Source: Pelagimonas sp.
GTDB lineage: Bacteria; Pseudomonadota; Alphaproteobacteria; Rhodobacterales; Rhodobacteraceae
DNA: 64,000 nt
Direction: 5' to 3'
Assembly: GCA_025210455.1 (NCBI GenBank)
Contig: JAOARQ010000002.1
Location: 124,001-188,000 of the forward strand
Shown: positions 9,841-17,976 of the stretch, piece after piece
How the letters are laid out: each line of letters opens with the position of its first letter
Numbering within the stretch: position 1 is the first letter of the stretch
The notes under the pieces: generated by a model
Database searches by the model: none
The model's input: the letters and a program-made list of their open reading frames with translations, nothing else
Told to the model about the DNA's origin: nothing
Program-made: the position numbers and the translations under genes

Positions 9841-9994
9841 TTTCGCCCCTTCTAGTTGCTTACATGTATTTTACGTCAGCCTTATTGACATTCCAAGTAC
9901 CAACTGGTAGCCACCAACAGTTTTTACGCAATTTTATGTCCGAAACGGACGTAAGATCCGCAACTTTCGAAAAATCGCACGTAGGAGAAGAGCG

Positions 9995-10867
9995 ATGGCT
10001 ACAGGAGCATATGACGACCGTGACGGCAAAATCTGGATGGATGGCCAGCTTGTTGACTGGCGCTCGGCAAATGTCCATGTCCTGACCCACGGGTTACACT
10101 ACGCAAGCTCGGTCTTCGAAGGCGAGCGCGCTTACAATGGCAAAATTTTCCTGTCACGCGAACATTCAGAGCGCCTGCATTTCTCGGCTGGGGAACTGGA
10201 TTTCACCATTCCGTACAGCGTGGATGAAATCGAAGCCGCAAAGAAACAGGTTCTGGAAGTGAATGGCTTCAAAGACGCCTATGTGCGTGCTGTGGCCTGG
10301 CGTGGTGCCGGCGAAGACATGGGTGTCGCTTCTGCCCGCAACCCTGTTCGCCTTGCCATCGCTGCCTGGGAATGGGGCAATTACTATGGTGATGCAAAGA
10401 TGAAAGGCGCAAAGCTGGACATCGCCAAATGGAAACGCCCATCGCCTGAAACCATCCCGGTACATGCCAAAGCAGCGGGTCTTTACATGATCTGCACCGT
10501 GTCAAAACATGAAGCCGAAGCGAAAGGCTGCTCGGACGCCCTGTTCATGGATTATCGTGGCTATGTGGCTGAGGCGACCGGGGCGAATATCTTCTTTGTA
10601 AAAGATGGTGAGGTTCACACCCCAAAACCGGATTGCTTCCTGAACGGCCTGACCCGCCAGACGGTGTTGAAGATGCTGGCCGAAAAAGGGATCACTGTGC
10701 ACGAACGGCATATCATGCCGGATGAGCTGGAGAGCTTTGAACAGTGCTGGCTGACCGGCACCGCTGCCGAAGTCACCCCTGTTGGTCAGATTGGCGACTA
10801 TACCTTCGAAGTGGGCGCCCTGACCAAGGATATCGCGGAAAGCTATGAAAAGCTGGTTCGCATGTAA
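9995..10867 (+). CDS. ilvE: Branched-chain amino acid aminotransferase
   Basis: A 290-residue class-IV PLP aminotransferase interconverting leucine, isoleucine and valine with their 2-oxo acids. Features: HVLTHGLHYASSVFEGERAY (N-terminal substrate loop), Lys159 in ETIPVHAKAAG as the likely Schiff-base lysine, EATGANIFFVKDG binding the phosphate, and LNGLTRQTVLKML. TGTAAEVTPV near the C terminus is a family signature. Length fits the single-domain bacterial enzyme. The start has a strong TAGGAG site, and a perfect terminator follows, so the gene is monocistronic. Confidence 0.94.
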   Translation: MATGAYDDRDGKIWMDGQLVDWRSANVHVLTHGLHYASSVFEGERAYNGKIFLSREHSERLHFSAGELDFTIPYSVDEIEAAKKQVLEVNGFKDAYVRAVAWRGAGEDMGVASARNPVRLAIAAWEWGNYYGDAKMKGAKLDIAKWKRPSPETIPVHAKAAGLYMICTVSKHEAEAKGCSDALFMDYRGYVAEATGANIFFVKDGEVHTPKPDCFLNGLTRQTVLKMLAEKGITVHERHIMPDELESFEQCWLTGTAAEVTPVGQIGDYTFEVGALTKDIAESYEKLVRM

Positions 10868-10874
10868 GCACATC

Positions 10875-10899
10875 GGGCGGGGTCTTCCCCGCCCTTTTT
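10875..10899 (+). terminator. Rho-independent terminator of ilvE
   Basis: A perfect eight-base GC-rich stem with a TCTT loop followed by five T residues, eight bases after the ilvE stop. Confidence 0.93.
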
Positions 10900-10988
10900 A
10901 TGTGAAGCGCTTTCTCGCAGGATTGCCCTGAGTTTCCGACTTTGGATAAAACCAGTCTATTCCTGCGAAAATACACAGGCGTTAAAAT

Positions 10989-12227
10989 CTAGAACAGTGA
11001 ACTCAACATATCGGTATTGCCCTGGATCACTGAGTTCAGCTCAACAATCCGCGCCAACCTCTCTTCGATTTCATTCTGGCAACTGTCCAGCTGTTCAACG
11101 ATCCCGGTCATCGCAGTGCCAGACCCCGCCAGTGTCGCGCTTTCAATTTTACACATCATACGCGTTGAACTGAGACCCGTCACATAGCGCTTCATATCCA
11201 GAACCGAACGCTGGAACCTGCGCGCCTCACGTTCGACATCGGAGAGCGCTTCTTTCATGCCACTGAGGAATTCGTTGCTGTGGGACTTTAGTTCTTTGGT
11301 TTCTGCCTCAAAATCAAAGCCTTCGGGATATTCGCTTTTGTCGGCCTGAAACTGAGCAATCATTTCCTCTTCCAGCGCCACGGCATAGCTGAGGAACTGC
11401 CCATGCAAAATAGCGCGCCGGATCTTGGAGAATACGCAGTTTTCACCATCAACAAAGGTGTTCACCCAGGTGGCCATTTCTTCCAGCATCTGGCTGTAGT
11501 TGACTGAAATCGCGCTAATGGGACCGCCCGCATTTTCCAGGCGCGACGCGATGATGCGCATGTTCATCGGTACGGTACGGATTGCCTTGAAAGCCTCGGT
11601 CATCTCGGTGGTTTCTTTCAGCACCTGTGAGATGGCTTCCGACATACCCATAAAACGGCGCTGCATTTGATGCACCGGTTGCGATAGCTGACGCGCACGC
11701 GCCTCAAATTCCTGCGCCAGTGCATCAGCTTGGAATGCACCCCAACCAGAATAGCCAAGTTCCTGAACACGCTTATAAATCAGATCCGAGCTTTGCGTTA
11801 GTGAGAAACCGGACTTTGCTTCCTCTGCAAGCGCCTCGGCATAAATCTCCTGAACAGATTTCAATAGCTGTGTCGTGGGTTTCATGCGGATAGAGATATA
11901 CCCATCGCCCAGCGGCATCATCAGCGAGAAGACCCAGTAGAAACGACCGTCTTTTCGAACGTTCTGAACATAGGCCCCAGTCGGCAAACCCTTTTTCAGC
12001 CTTTCCCACATAAAGTAGAACAGCCCGCGGGGCATTTCCGGGTGCCGGACGACATTATGTGGCGCCCCAAGCAGTTCATGCCATTCATAGCCGGCAACAC
12101 GTTGAAAGACACTGTTGCCAGAGGTAATAACGCCCTTCGCATCGGTGCGTGAATAAAACAATTCATCCAGATTGAACGCTGCTTCGGATGCAGACACTCC
12201 TGAAAGTCTTTGATCAATAGCAGACAT
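10989..12227 (-). CDS. Soluble PAS-domain (Aer-like) sensory protein
   Basis: A 412-residue protein with an N-terminal PAS domain of the Aer type (about residues 20-140): FYSRTDAKGVITSGNSVF, then VVRHPEMPRGLFYFMWERLKKG and RKDGRFYWVFSLMMPL, matching the FAD-binding PAS of aerotaxis receptors. The rest is predicted helical (about residues 150-410). Unlike Aer or chemoreceptors, no membrane segment and no conserved chemotaxis hairpin tip are visible, so output through CheA/CheW is doubtful. No chemotaxis gene is nearby. Function unknown; a cytosolic redox or energy sensor is the best inference. Confidence 0.75.
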   Translation of the reverse strand: MSAIDQRLSGVSASEAAFNLDELFYSRTDAKGVITSGNSVFQRVAGYEWHELLGAPHNVVRHPEMPRGLFYFMWERLKKGLPTGAYVQNVRKDGRFYWVFSLMMPLGDGYISIRMKPTTQLLKSVQEIYAEALAEEAKSGFSLTQSSDLIYKRVQELGYSGWGAFQADALAQEFEARARQLSQPVHQMQRRFMGMSEAISQVLKETTEMTEAFKAIRTVPMNMRIIASRLENAGGPISAISVNYSQMLEEMATWVNTFVDGENCVFSKIRRAILHGQFLSYAVALEEEMIAQFQADKSEYPEGFDFEAETKELKSHSNEFLSGMKEALSDVEREARRFQRSVLDMKRYVTGLSSTRMMCKIESATLAGSGTAMTGIVEQLDSCQNEIEERLARIVELNSVIQGNTDMLSSLF

Positions 12228-12287
12228 TGCCTACTCCTACACTCAAACCCGTATGGATTGTCCCCGAAATCTCCTACCAAAAGATTA

Positions 12288-12316
12288 GCGCCGCCCAAAA
12301 ATACTTCGGACGGCGC
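12288..12316 (-). terminator. Probable hairpin terminator of the polyamine-type ABC operon
   Basis: Inverted GCGCCG/CGGCGC arms with an A/T-rich loop lie about 30 bases beyond the last permease gene; on the minus strand the hairpin is followed by a short T-rich stretch. The loop is long, so efficiency is uncertain. Confidence 0.45.
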
Positions 12317-12345
12317 AGTGATTTCGCTAAATTTCTAGCTATAGA

Positions 12346-13200
12346 TCAGCCGGGGCTCATGCCACGCAGTCTTTCCGAGCGGCGGCGCAGCAGCTCGACC
12401 GTGGTTAGAAGCGCGATAGAGATGACCACCAGAATCGTCGCAACGGCAAGAATGGTCGGCGAAATCTGTTCACGCAGGCCAGTGAACATCTGCCAGGGCA
12501 GGGTCTGCTGCTTGGCCGATCCCACAAAGATCACCACAACCACCTCGTCAAACGAGGTAATAAAGGCGAACAAACCTCCCGAGATCACGCCCGGCAAAAT
12601 CAAAGGCATCTGCACTTTGAAAAAGGTGGTCACAGGATCAGCGCCCATATTGGCGGCCGCGCGGGTCAGAGAGCGATCAAAACCAACCAGAGTGGCTGTC
12701 ACGGTGATGATCACAAAAGGAATGCCCAGGGCAGCATGCGCCAACACAACACCCCAATATGTTCCCGCCAGACCGATCTTCGAATAGAAGAAATACATGC
12801 CCGCCGCAGAGATAATCAGCGGCACGATCATCGGCGAGATCAGGATCGCCATGATAGCGCGACGCGCTGGCACATGCGGCTGGCTCAGGCCAATGGCGGC
12901 CAATGTGCCCAGTGTCACCGAAATCAGCGTCGCCACAGGTGCGATTTGGACCGAATTTCTCAGCGCATCCTGCCAGTCAGGATTGCCAAAGAAATCCCGA
13001 TAGTGCTTGAGCGAGTAACCCGCAGGATCAAAGCTGAGCATTTCCTTGGTGAAGGTAAAGAAATCCTGCGCATTGAAGCTAAGGGGGATCACCACGACAA
13101 TCGGCGCGATCAGAAAGAAAAAGATCAGCCCACACAGCACACGGAAAGTGTAGTACCAGATCCGCTGGCCGGTGGTGGCATAAGGAGGAAGTCCGCTCAT
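12346..13200 (-). CDS. Polyamine-type ABC transporter permease (PotC-like)
   Basis: A 284-residue inner-membrane permease with six predicted membrane helices. The cytoplasmic coupling loop has the EAA-type motif RAAANMGADPVTTFFKVQMP, which docks on the ATPase, and the following LPGVISGGLFAFITSFDEVVV is characteristic of the PotC/PotI (spermidine-putrescine) subgroup. It is the last gene of the five-gene operon ATPase, binding protein, DUF1330, permease 1, permease 2, five bases after permease 1. Substrate is inferred only from family: polyamine or a related cation or opine-like compound. Confidence 0.88.
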   Translation of the reverse strand: MSGLPPYATTGQRIWYYTFRVLCGLIFFFLIAPIVVVIPLSFNAQDFFTFTKEMLSFDPAGYSLKHYRDFFGNPDWQDALRNSVQIAPVATLISVTLGTLAAIGLSQPHVPARRAIMAILISPMIVPLIISAAGMYFFYSKIGLAGTYWGVVLAHAALGIPFVIITVTATLVGFDRSLTRAAANMGADPVTTFFKVQMPLILPGVISGGLFAFITSFDEVVVVIFVGSAKQQTLPWQMFTGLREQISPTILAVATILVVISIALLTTVELLRRRSERLRGMSPG

Positions 13201-13205
13201 ATCAT

Positions 13206-14480
13206 TTACCCCAGCTTCACGTTGTCGATGCCGACGATTTTGTCATAGGCCCAGTAGAGCACCAGAACCACCGCCAGAAGGATTGACCCAAGCGCCGCAG
13301 CCAGACCCCAGTTCAGCGAGGTCGAGATGTGATAGGCGATCTGGTTCGAGATGAATGTGCCTTTGGTGCCGCCAACCAGCGCTGGCGTGATGTAATAGCC
13401 AATCGCAAGAATGAATACGAGGATGGAACCCGCACCGATGCCCGGCACTGTCTGCGGGAAGTAGACACGCCAGAAGGCGGTCCAATCCGTTGCGCCAAGC
13501 GACTTGGCCGCACGCAGATAGGCTGGCGGGATGGTCGCCATCACTGAATACATCGGCAGGATCATAAAGGGCAGCAGGATGTGGGTCATGGCCACAACCG
13601 TACCGAATTGGTTGTTGATGATCTGCAGGCGCGCATCATCCCCGACAAGCCCGATAAACACGAGGATATCGTTGATCACACCTTGCTGTTGCAACAGGAT
13701 TTTCCAGGCTGATGTCCGCACCAGAAGCGATGTCCAAAACGGCAAGAGCACGAGGATCATCAGCAGGTTAGCCGTGCGTGACGGCAGGTTTGCCAGCAGC
13801 CAGGCCACAGGATAGGCCAGCAGAATACAGCACCCGGTGATCATCAGCGACATCCACAGGGTCCGCACCAACAGCTTGTTGTAGATGCGCTCTTTTTCCG
13901 GGCGCAGTTCCGCACCATCCGGACCAACGCGCATATCCACCGCATTCAGGAAATAGCCAGCAGTCACCGGAGGAGAGTACGTCTGGATTGTACGCCAGAT
14001 TTCTGGCTCCCCCCAGCGCTTGTGCAGATCGATCAACTGCTCTTTCCAAGGGCCGCCATTCTCCAGATCGAACTTCTTCGCCTTGCGCCCTGCCTTTTTG
14101 AACGCCGAGGCAAGACCTGGCTGTTCATAATTCAAACGCACCGCAACCTTGGTGTGTTTCTTGGCCAGCGCCGCCTCTTTGAGGTCGGCAGCCATGGCTG
14201 CATAGACGGCTTCGGAGGGCAGTTCGCCGCTGTCGGCATCCCAATCCGCAACCGCCACCACGCTGCGTGGCAGGGTATCGCGCACAATGCTGTTTTCCAC
14301 CGAGCGATACAGCATATCGCCAATCGGCATGATAAAGCTGACCAGAATGAACAGCAGCAAAGGCGCAATCAGCATCAATGCGCGGATCTTCTGGCGGCGC
14401 AAAGCGCGGGCCAGACTGCGTTTCAATGGGGTTCCGTCTGCGGCCAGAACCGGGCCGTTGGTGTCGGTTGCGTCGCTCAT
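13206..14480 (-). CDS. Polyamine-type ABC transporter permease (PotB-like) with large periplasmic insertion
   Basis: A 424-residue permease. After the first membrane helix (about residues 33-55, LMLIAPLLLFILVSFIMPIG) comes an insertion of about 150 soluble residues before the remaining five helices; this makes it longer than E. coli PotB (about 285) and is seen in a subgroup of alphaproteobacterial PotB-like proteins. The EAA motif is AKSLGATDWTAFWRVYFPQT. It overlaps the DUF1330 gene start by four bases and pairs with the downstream PotC-like permease. The insertion may contact the binding protein; this is inference. Confidence 0.87.
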   Translation of the reverse strand: MSDATDTNGPVLAADGTPLKRSLARALRRQKIRALMLIAPLLLFILVSFIMPIGDMLYRSVENSIVRDTLPRSVVAVADWDADSGELPSEAVYAAMAADLKEAALAKKHTKVAVRLNYEQPGLASAFKKAGRKAKKFDLENGGPWKEQLIDLHKRWGEPEIWRTIQTYSPPVTAGYFLNAVDMRVGPDGAELRPEKERIYNKLLVRTLWMSLMITGCCILLAYPVAWLLANLPSRTANLLMILVLLPFWTSLLVRTSAWKILLQQQGVINDILVFIGLVGDDARLQIINNQFGTVVAMTHILLPFMILPMYSVMATIPPAYLRAAKSLGATDWTAFWRVYFPQTVPGIGAGSILVFILAIGYYITPALVGGTKGTFISNQIAYHISTSLNWGLAAALGSILLAVVLVLYWAYDKIVGIDNVKLG

Positions 14481-14767
14481 TCTGCCCCCTCGACGACCAA
14501 AATCGTGCTTTCCGCTGTCGCGTGACGAATTTTGGCAACCTCTTGATAGTCCGGATCGTTATAAGCCGCCAAAGCTGCTTCATAACTGGGAAATTCGATG
14601 ACCACGTGGCGCTGGTGAACCTCACCTTCCATCACGGTCGATTGCCCCCCTCGCACAACGAAACGCCCACCCAAAGCATGCAGGATCGGTGTGTCGCGTT
14701 CGATGTATTCTTTATAGGCCTCGGGGTCGGTGACGGTGATATGGCCGATGATATAGCCCTTGGGCAT
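14477..14767 (-). CDS. DUF1330 family protein
   Basis: A 96-residue protein of the DUF1330 family (dimeric alpha-beta barrel fold). Conserved parts are YIIGHITVTDPEAYKEY, FVVRGGQ, VVIEFPSYEAALAAYNDPDY and the terminal ILVVEG. No catalytic role is established for the family. Its position inside an ABC transporter operon, overlapping the following permease by four bases, suggests a role in handling the imported substrate rather than in transport. It lacks a signal peptide, so it is cytosolic. Confidence 0.85.
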   Translation of the reverse strand: MPKGYIIGHITVTDPEAYKEYIERDTPILHALGGRFVVRGGQSTVMEGEVHQRHVVIEFPSYEAALAAYNDPDYQEVAKIRHATAESTILVVEGAE

Positions 14768-14833
14768 TGTCGCGCCTCATTTTGTGATCTTGTAAAGCTG
14801 CCGGTTCCGCTGTCATGCGCCATCGGCAGAAAA

Positions 14834-14859
14834 GTAGGGTGCGATATCTCGCACCCTAC
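14834..14859 (-). promoter_or_regulatory. Perfect 11-bp hairpin after the binding-protein gene
   Basis: An eleven-base perfect inverted repeat with a four-base loop lies 12 bases after the binding-protein stop and before the DUF1330 gene; on the minus strand it is followed by CTTTTC. It could be a partial terminator or a 3'-end stabiliser giving more binding protein than permease, as is common in ABC operons. Confidence 0.6.
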
Positions 14860-14870
14860 GAAAGGCTGAA

Positions 14871-15977
14871 TTATTTCGCCAGCCAAGCCTGGAATTTGGC
14901 GTCCAGATCATCGCGGTTGTCTGCCCACCATTCGTAGTCATAGACGTGAACGTTGGTTGCGTTGGCCGGATCGGTTGGCATATGCGGTGCCATTTCGATA
15001 CCCAGTTCGGCGTGTTTGCCAACCAGCGGTGCCGAAGACTTACGTGCCGGACCGTAGGAAATATAGGCCGCCTGATCCGCCAGACGCTGGGTGTCGGTCG
15101 CGAACTTCAGGAAGTCCAGCGCACGGGCACGACGGTCTGCTGGCAGATCCGCAGGCAGAACCCAACCGTCCAGATCGAACGACTGCATATCCCACAGCAT
15201 TTCAATTGGCTGGCCCTGCTCGGCGATGGCCGAGAACAGACGACCGTTGAAGGTCGAACCAAAGACAACTTCACCATCAGCCAGCAGCTGAGGTGTTTCT
15301 GCACCCGCAGTCCACCAGACAACATCGTCTTTGATGGTGTCCAGCTTGGCCAGCGCGCGGTCTACACCTTCTTCGGTGTCCAGCACGTCATAGATTTCGT
15401 CTTTCGACACGCCATCACAGAACAGAGCCCATTCCATGTTGTCGATCGGACGCTTTTGCAGCGCGCGCTTGCCAGGGTAGGCTTCGGTGTCGAAGATCGC
15501 ACAAACCGATGTCGGCGCGGTGTCACCCACCAGATCTTTGCGGTAGCCAAAGGTGGTCGAGTAAACGATCTGTGGCACAAAGCAGTCGGAAACGATCAGA
15601 TCGCCAAAGTCGTCGCTGGCCGAAGAGCCGTCTGCGCCAGTCGCCAGGACTGCGTCGTGGTCAAATTCTTCGATCAGGCCTTCGTCGCACATGCGCATCG
15701 CGTCAGATGCCACAGCGTCAACCAGATCCCAGGTTACATTGCCTGCTTCGGTCATGGCGCGCATTTTCGCGGTCGCCTCAGCCGAGCTTTCGTCCCAGGT
15801 TACAGTCAGGCCCGGGTTCATCGCCAGATAGGGCTCAACATAGGCCTTGTGCTGAGAAGCCTGGTAGGCACCGCCCCAGGACACGAGGGTCATTTCCATG
15901 GCCATATCTTCGGCTGCAACAGCACCTGCTGCCACTGTCAGCGCGGTCGACGCCATCAAGGTCTTGGTGAGTTTCAT
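14871..15977 (-). CDS. Periplasmic polyamine-type solute-binding protein
   Basis: A 368-residue family-1-like extracellular binding protein with a Sec signal peptide (MKLTKTLMASTALTVAAGAVAA). The mature N terminus (MTLVSWGGAYQASQHKAY) and the GVDRALAKLDTIKDDVVWW region match PotD/PotF relatives that bind spermidine or putrescine. Aromatic and acidic residues are present, but the ligand pocket cannot be assigned by eye. It lies between the ATPase gene and the DUF1330/permease genes and is followed by a strong hairpin, consistent with higher expression than the permeases. Confidence 0.87.
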   Translation of the reverse strand: MKLTKTLMASTALTVAAGAVAAEDMAMEMTLVSWGGAYQASQHKAYVEPYLAMNPGLTVTWDESSAEATAKMRAMTEAGNVTWDLVDAVASDAMRMCDEGLIEEFDHDAVLATGADGSSASDDFGDLIVSDCFVPQIVYSTTFGYRKDLVGDTAPTSVCAIFDTEAYPGKRALQKRPIDNMEWALFCDGVSKDEIYDVLDTEEGVDRALAKLDTIKDDVVWWTAGAETPQLLADGEVVFGSTFNGRLFSAIAEQGQPIEMLWDMQSFDLDGWVLPADLPADRRARALDFLKFATDTQRLADQAAYISYGPARKSSAPLVGKHAELGIEMAPHMPTDPANATNVHVYDYEWWADNRDDLDAKFQAWLAK

Positions 15978-16091
15978 CTTATACTCCCTAAGGTTTCCCG
16001 TTAAATTTCTGGAGACCCGTCCACGGGTTAGGACACTGGTCTCACGACTACGCCCTTCTGCCCTTCTTGTGAGGCAGACAGGGAATTCGTA

Positions 16092-17195
16092 TCAGCTGGC
16101 GTCGAGCGCGCGGCAATCCTGCGGCAGCCATCCAATTTCAATGGTCGAACCCGGCACATGGCGCACCTGATCGGGCGCGTTGCGGGTTTTGATGACAAAG
16201 TTGTCATTCCCAGCCACCCGCAGACGGGTGCGGAAGATGTCGCCCATGTAAATGAATTCAAGCACTTCTGCCTTCAGGGTATGTGCGCCCTCTTGCAGAC
16301 GTTCCTTGTTGAATTCAACACGTTCCGGGCGGATCGACACGCGGGTGCGATCACCAACAGCGCTCACATTGACCGGGGTCGCGTCCAGTTCTTCGCCATC
16401 ATCGAGACGCACCACACAGGTATCACCGTTGATCTCGGTCACGGTGCCTTCCAGCGTGTTGTTTTCACCAATGAACTGCGCGACAAAGCTGTTCTGCGGC
16501 GCTTCGTACAGCTCATCCGGCGGGGCAAGCTGCTGAATACGGCCATCGTTGAACACAGCGACGCGGTCAGACATGGTCAGGGCTTCGGTCTGGTCGTGGG
16601 TCACGTAAACCGTGGTGATGCCCAGTTCATGCGCCAGACGGGTGATTTCGAACTGCATGTGTTCACGCAGCTGTTTGTCCAGCGCTCCCAGCGGTTCGTC
16701 CATCAAGACCAGCTCGGGTTCGAACACCAGCGCACGCGCCAGCGCAACACGCTGCTGCTGACCACCAGACAGTTGGCTCGGGCGGCGCCCGCCAAAGTCA
16801 CCCATCTGCACCATGTCCAGCGCGCGCTTTACTTTTGCCTCACGCTCGGATTTGCCCATTTTACGCACTTCCAACGGGAAGGCGAGGTTCTCGGCAATTG
16901 TCATATGTGGGAACAGCGCATAGTTCTGGAACACCATGCCAATGCCACGTTTATGCGGCGGGATATTGTTAATGTTCACCCCATCAAGCATGATTTTGCC
17001 ATGGGTCGCGGTCTCAAAGCCGGCCAGCATCATCAAGCAAGTGGTTTTCCCAGACCCCGACGGACCAAGCATCGTCAGAAACTCGCCTTTCGGCATGGTC
17101 AGGTTGAGGTCTTTTACGACAAGAGTTTCACCGTCGTAGCTCTTCTGCACGCGCTCGAATGCAACGAACGCGTCACCACTTGTATGATCGGCCAA
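16092..17195 (-). CDS. Polyamine-type ABC transporter ATP-binding protein (PotA-like)
   Basis: A 367-residue ATPase. Walker A GPSGSGKTT (about 44-52), Q-loop in MVFQNYALFPH, signature LSGGQQQRVALARAL, Walker B LVLMDEPLGALD and switch His in YVTHDQTEA are all canonical. The C-terminal third is a TOBE domain (SIRPERVEF), as in PotA/PotG. It is the first gene of the operon and is preceded by a 258-base region without a recognisable gene, which should hold the operon promoter. Confidence 0.92.
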   Translation of the reverse strand: MADHTSGDAFVAFERVQKSYDGETLVVKDLNLTMPKGEFLTMLGPSGSGKTTCLMMLAGFETATHGKIMLDGVNINNIPPHKRGIGMVFQNYALFPHMTIAENLAFPLEVRKMGKSEREAKVKRALDMVQMGDFGGRRPSQLSGGQQQRVALARALVFEPELVLMDEPLGALDKQLREHMQFEITRLAHELGITTVYVTHDQTEALTMSDRVAVFNDGRIQQLAPPDELYEAPQNSFVAQFIGENNTLEGTVTEINGDTCVVRLDDGEELDATPVNVSAVGDRTRVSIRPERVEFNKERLQEGAHTLKAEVLEFIYMGDIFRTRLRVAGNDNFVIKTRNAPDQVRHVPGSTIEIGWLPQDCRALDAS

Positions 17196-17328
17196 AGCGA
17201 TCTCCCTGTTTTAGTCCGCGAATTTTCTTCGCTGTCTTGGTCTTGGACTAAAGCGCGTCGTGCGTTGAGTTGCAACCATTTCAGTCCGGGTTTGTATCCA
17301 AAAAATCAAAACTTGCTGAAAATCAGGC

Positions 17329-17343
17329 ATTTCATCATGAAAT
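17329..17343. promoter_or_regulatory. Operator-like 15-bp palindrome upstream of the PotA-like gene
   Basis: ATTTCAT and ATGAAAT arms around one central base form a perfect dyad, in the 258-base space between the transporter operon and the convergent side of the L,D-transpeptidase gene. It lies about 135 bases before the ATPase start; I saw nothing else coding in this space. Confidence 0.35.
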
Positions 17344-17453
17344 TTTTTATCTTTGGCACCATTTGCAGCGAAATTTTCGTGCGCGTTACCGCCACCATGA
17401 AACGCCGCCAAATTCTTGCGAATCCTTATTCCCGCTGGAAGATCGACGCCACG

Positions 17454-17963
17454 TCACTTCATAAGTGTATCAGGAACAATCAATCGCGTTCCGGGCGTGA
17501 TCTTTTTGACCAGTTGCCGCAGGTGGTCGGGGCGAAAGGCGATGCACCCTTCTGTCGGGAAACCCGGTCTGCGCCAGCGATGCAGAAAGATCGCACTGCC
17601 CCGGCCAGCCTTGGCTTTGGGCCAGTTCCAATCGGTGATCAGCACCAGATCATACAGCGGATCGGCGCGGCGCAGTTTCTCATGGCTATGGGCATAGGGC
17701 GCACGCACCTGCAGATTGTAATCGGGCTGGCCAGAGGCATCCGACCAGAGATCGCCAGGCCCAATTGGCTGCGCCCAATTGGTGGGCCGCGCCATGCGAT
17801 CAGGACGATACAACAGACCAGCGATACGATGCACGCCCACAGGCGTTGCACCATCCCCTTCGCGTTTGTCGTTTGCGATCCCGCCTTTGCCAATAGTGCA
17901 GGGCCAAAGCTGACCACCAAACCGCAGCCCGATGCGCGTCAAAACCATGTCCTGTACAGCCAT
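17454..17963 (-). CDS. L,D-transpeptidase family (YkuD-domain) protein
   Basis: About 169 residues, essentially one YkuD domain. The core reads GGIANDKREGDGATPVG (substrate strand), a central YDLVLITDWN, and the catalytic block IFLHRW followed by FPTEGCIAF, supplying the His and Cys of the family; the usual S/T-H-G-C is T-E-G-C here. There is no convincing signal peptide, as in other short members of this group. Such enzymes cross-link or anchor to peptidoglycan in the periplasm, but the lack of a signal makes location uncertain. The gene follows ribA by 13 bases. Confidence 0.78.
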   Translation of the reverse strand: MAVQDMVLTRIGLRFGGQLWPCTIGKGGIANDKREGDGATPVGVHRIAGLLYRPDRMARPTNWAQPIGPGDLWSDASGQPDYNLQVRAPYAHSHEKLRRADPLYDLVLITDWNWPKAKAGRGSAIFLHRWRRPGFPTEGCIAFRPDHLRQLVKKITPGTRLIVPDTLMK

Positions 17964-17976
17964 CACCTGCCCTTTT

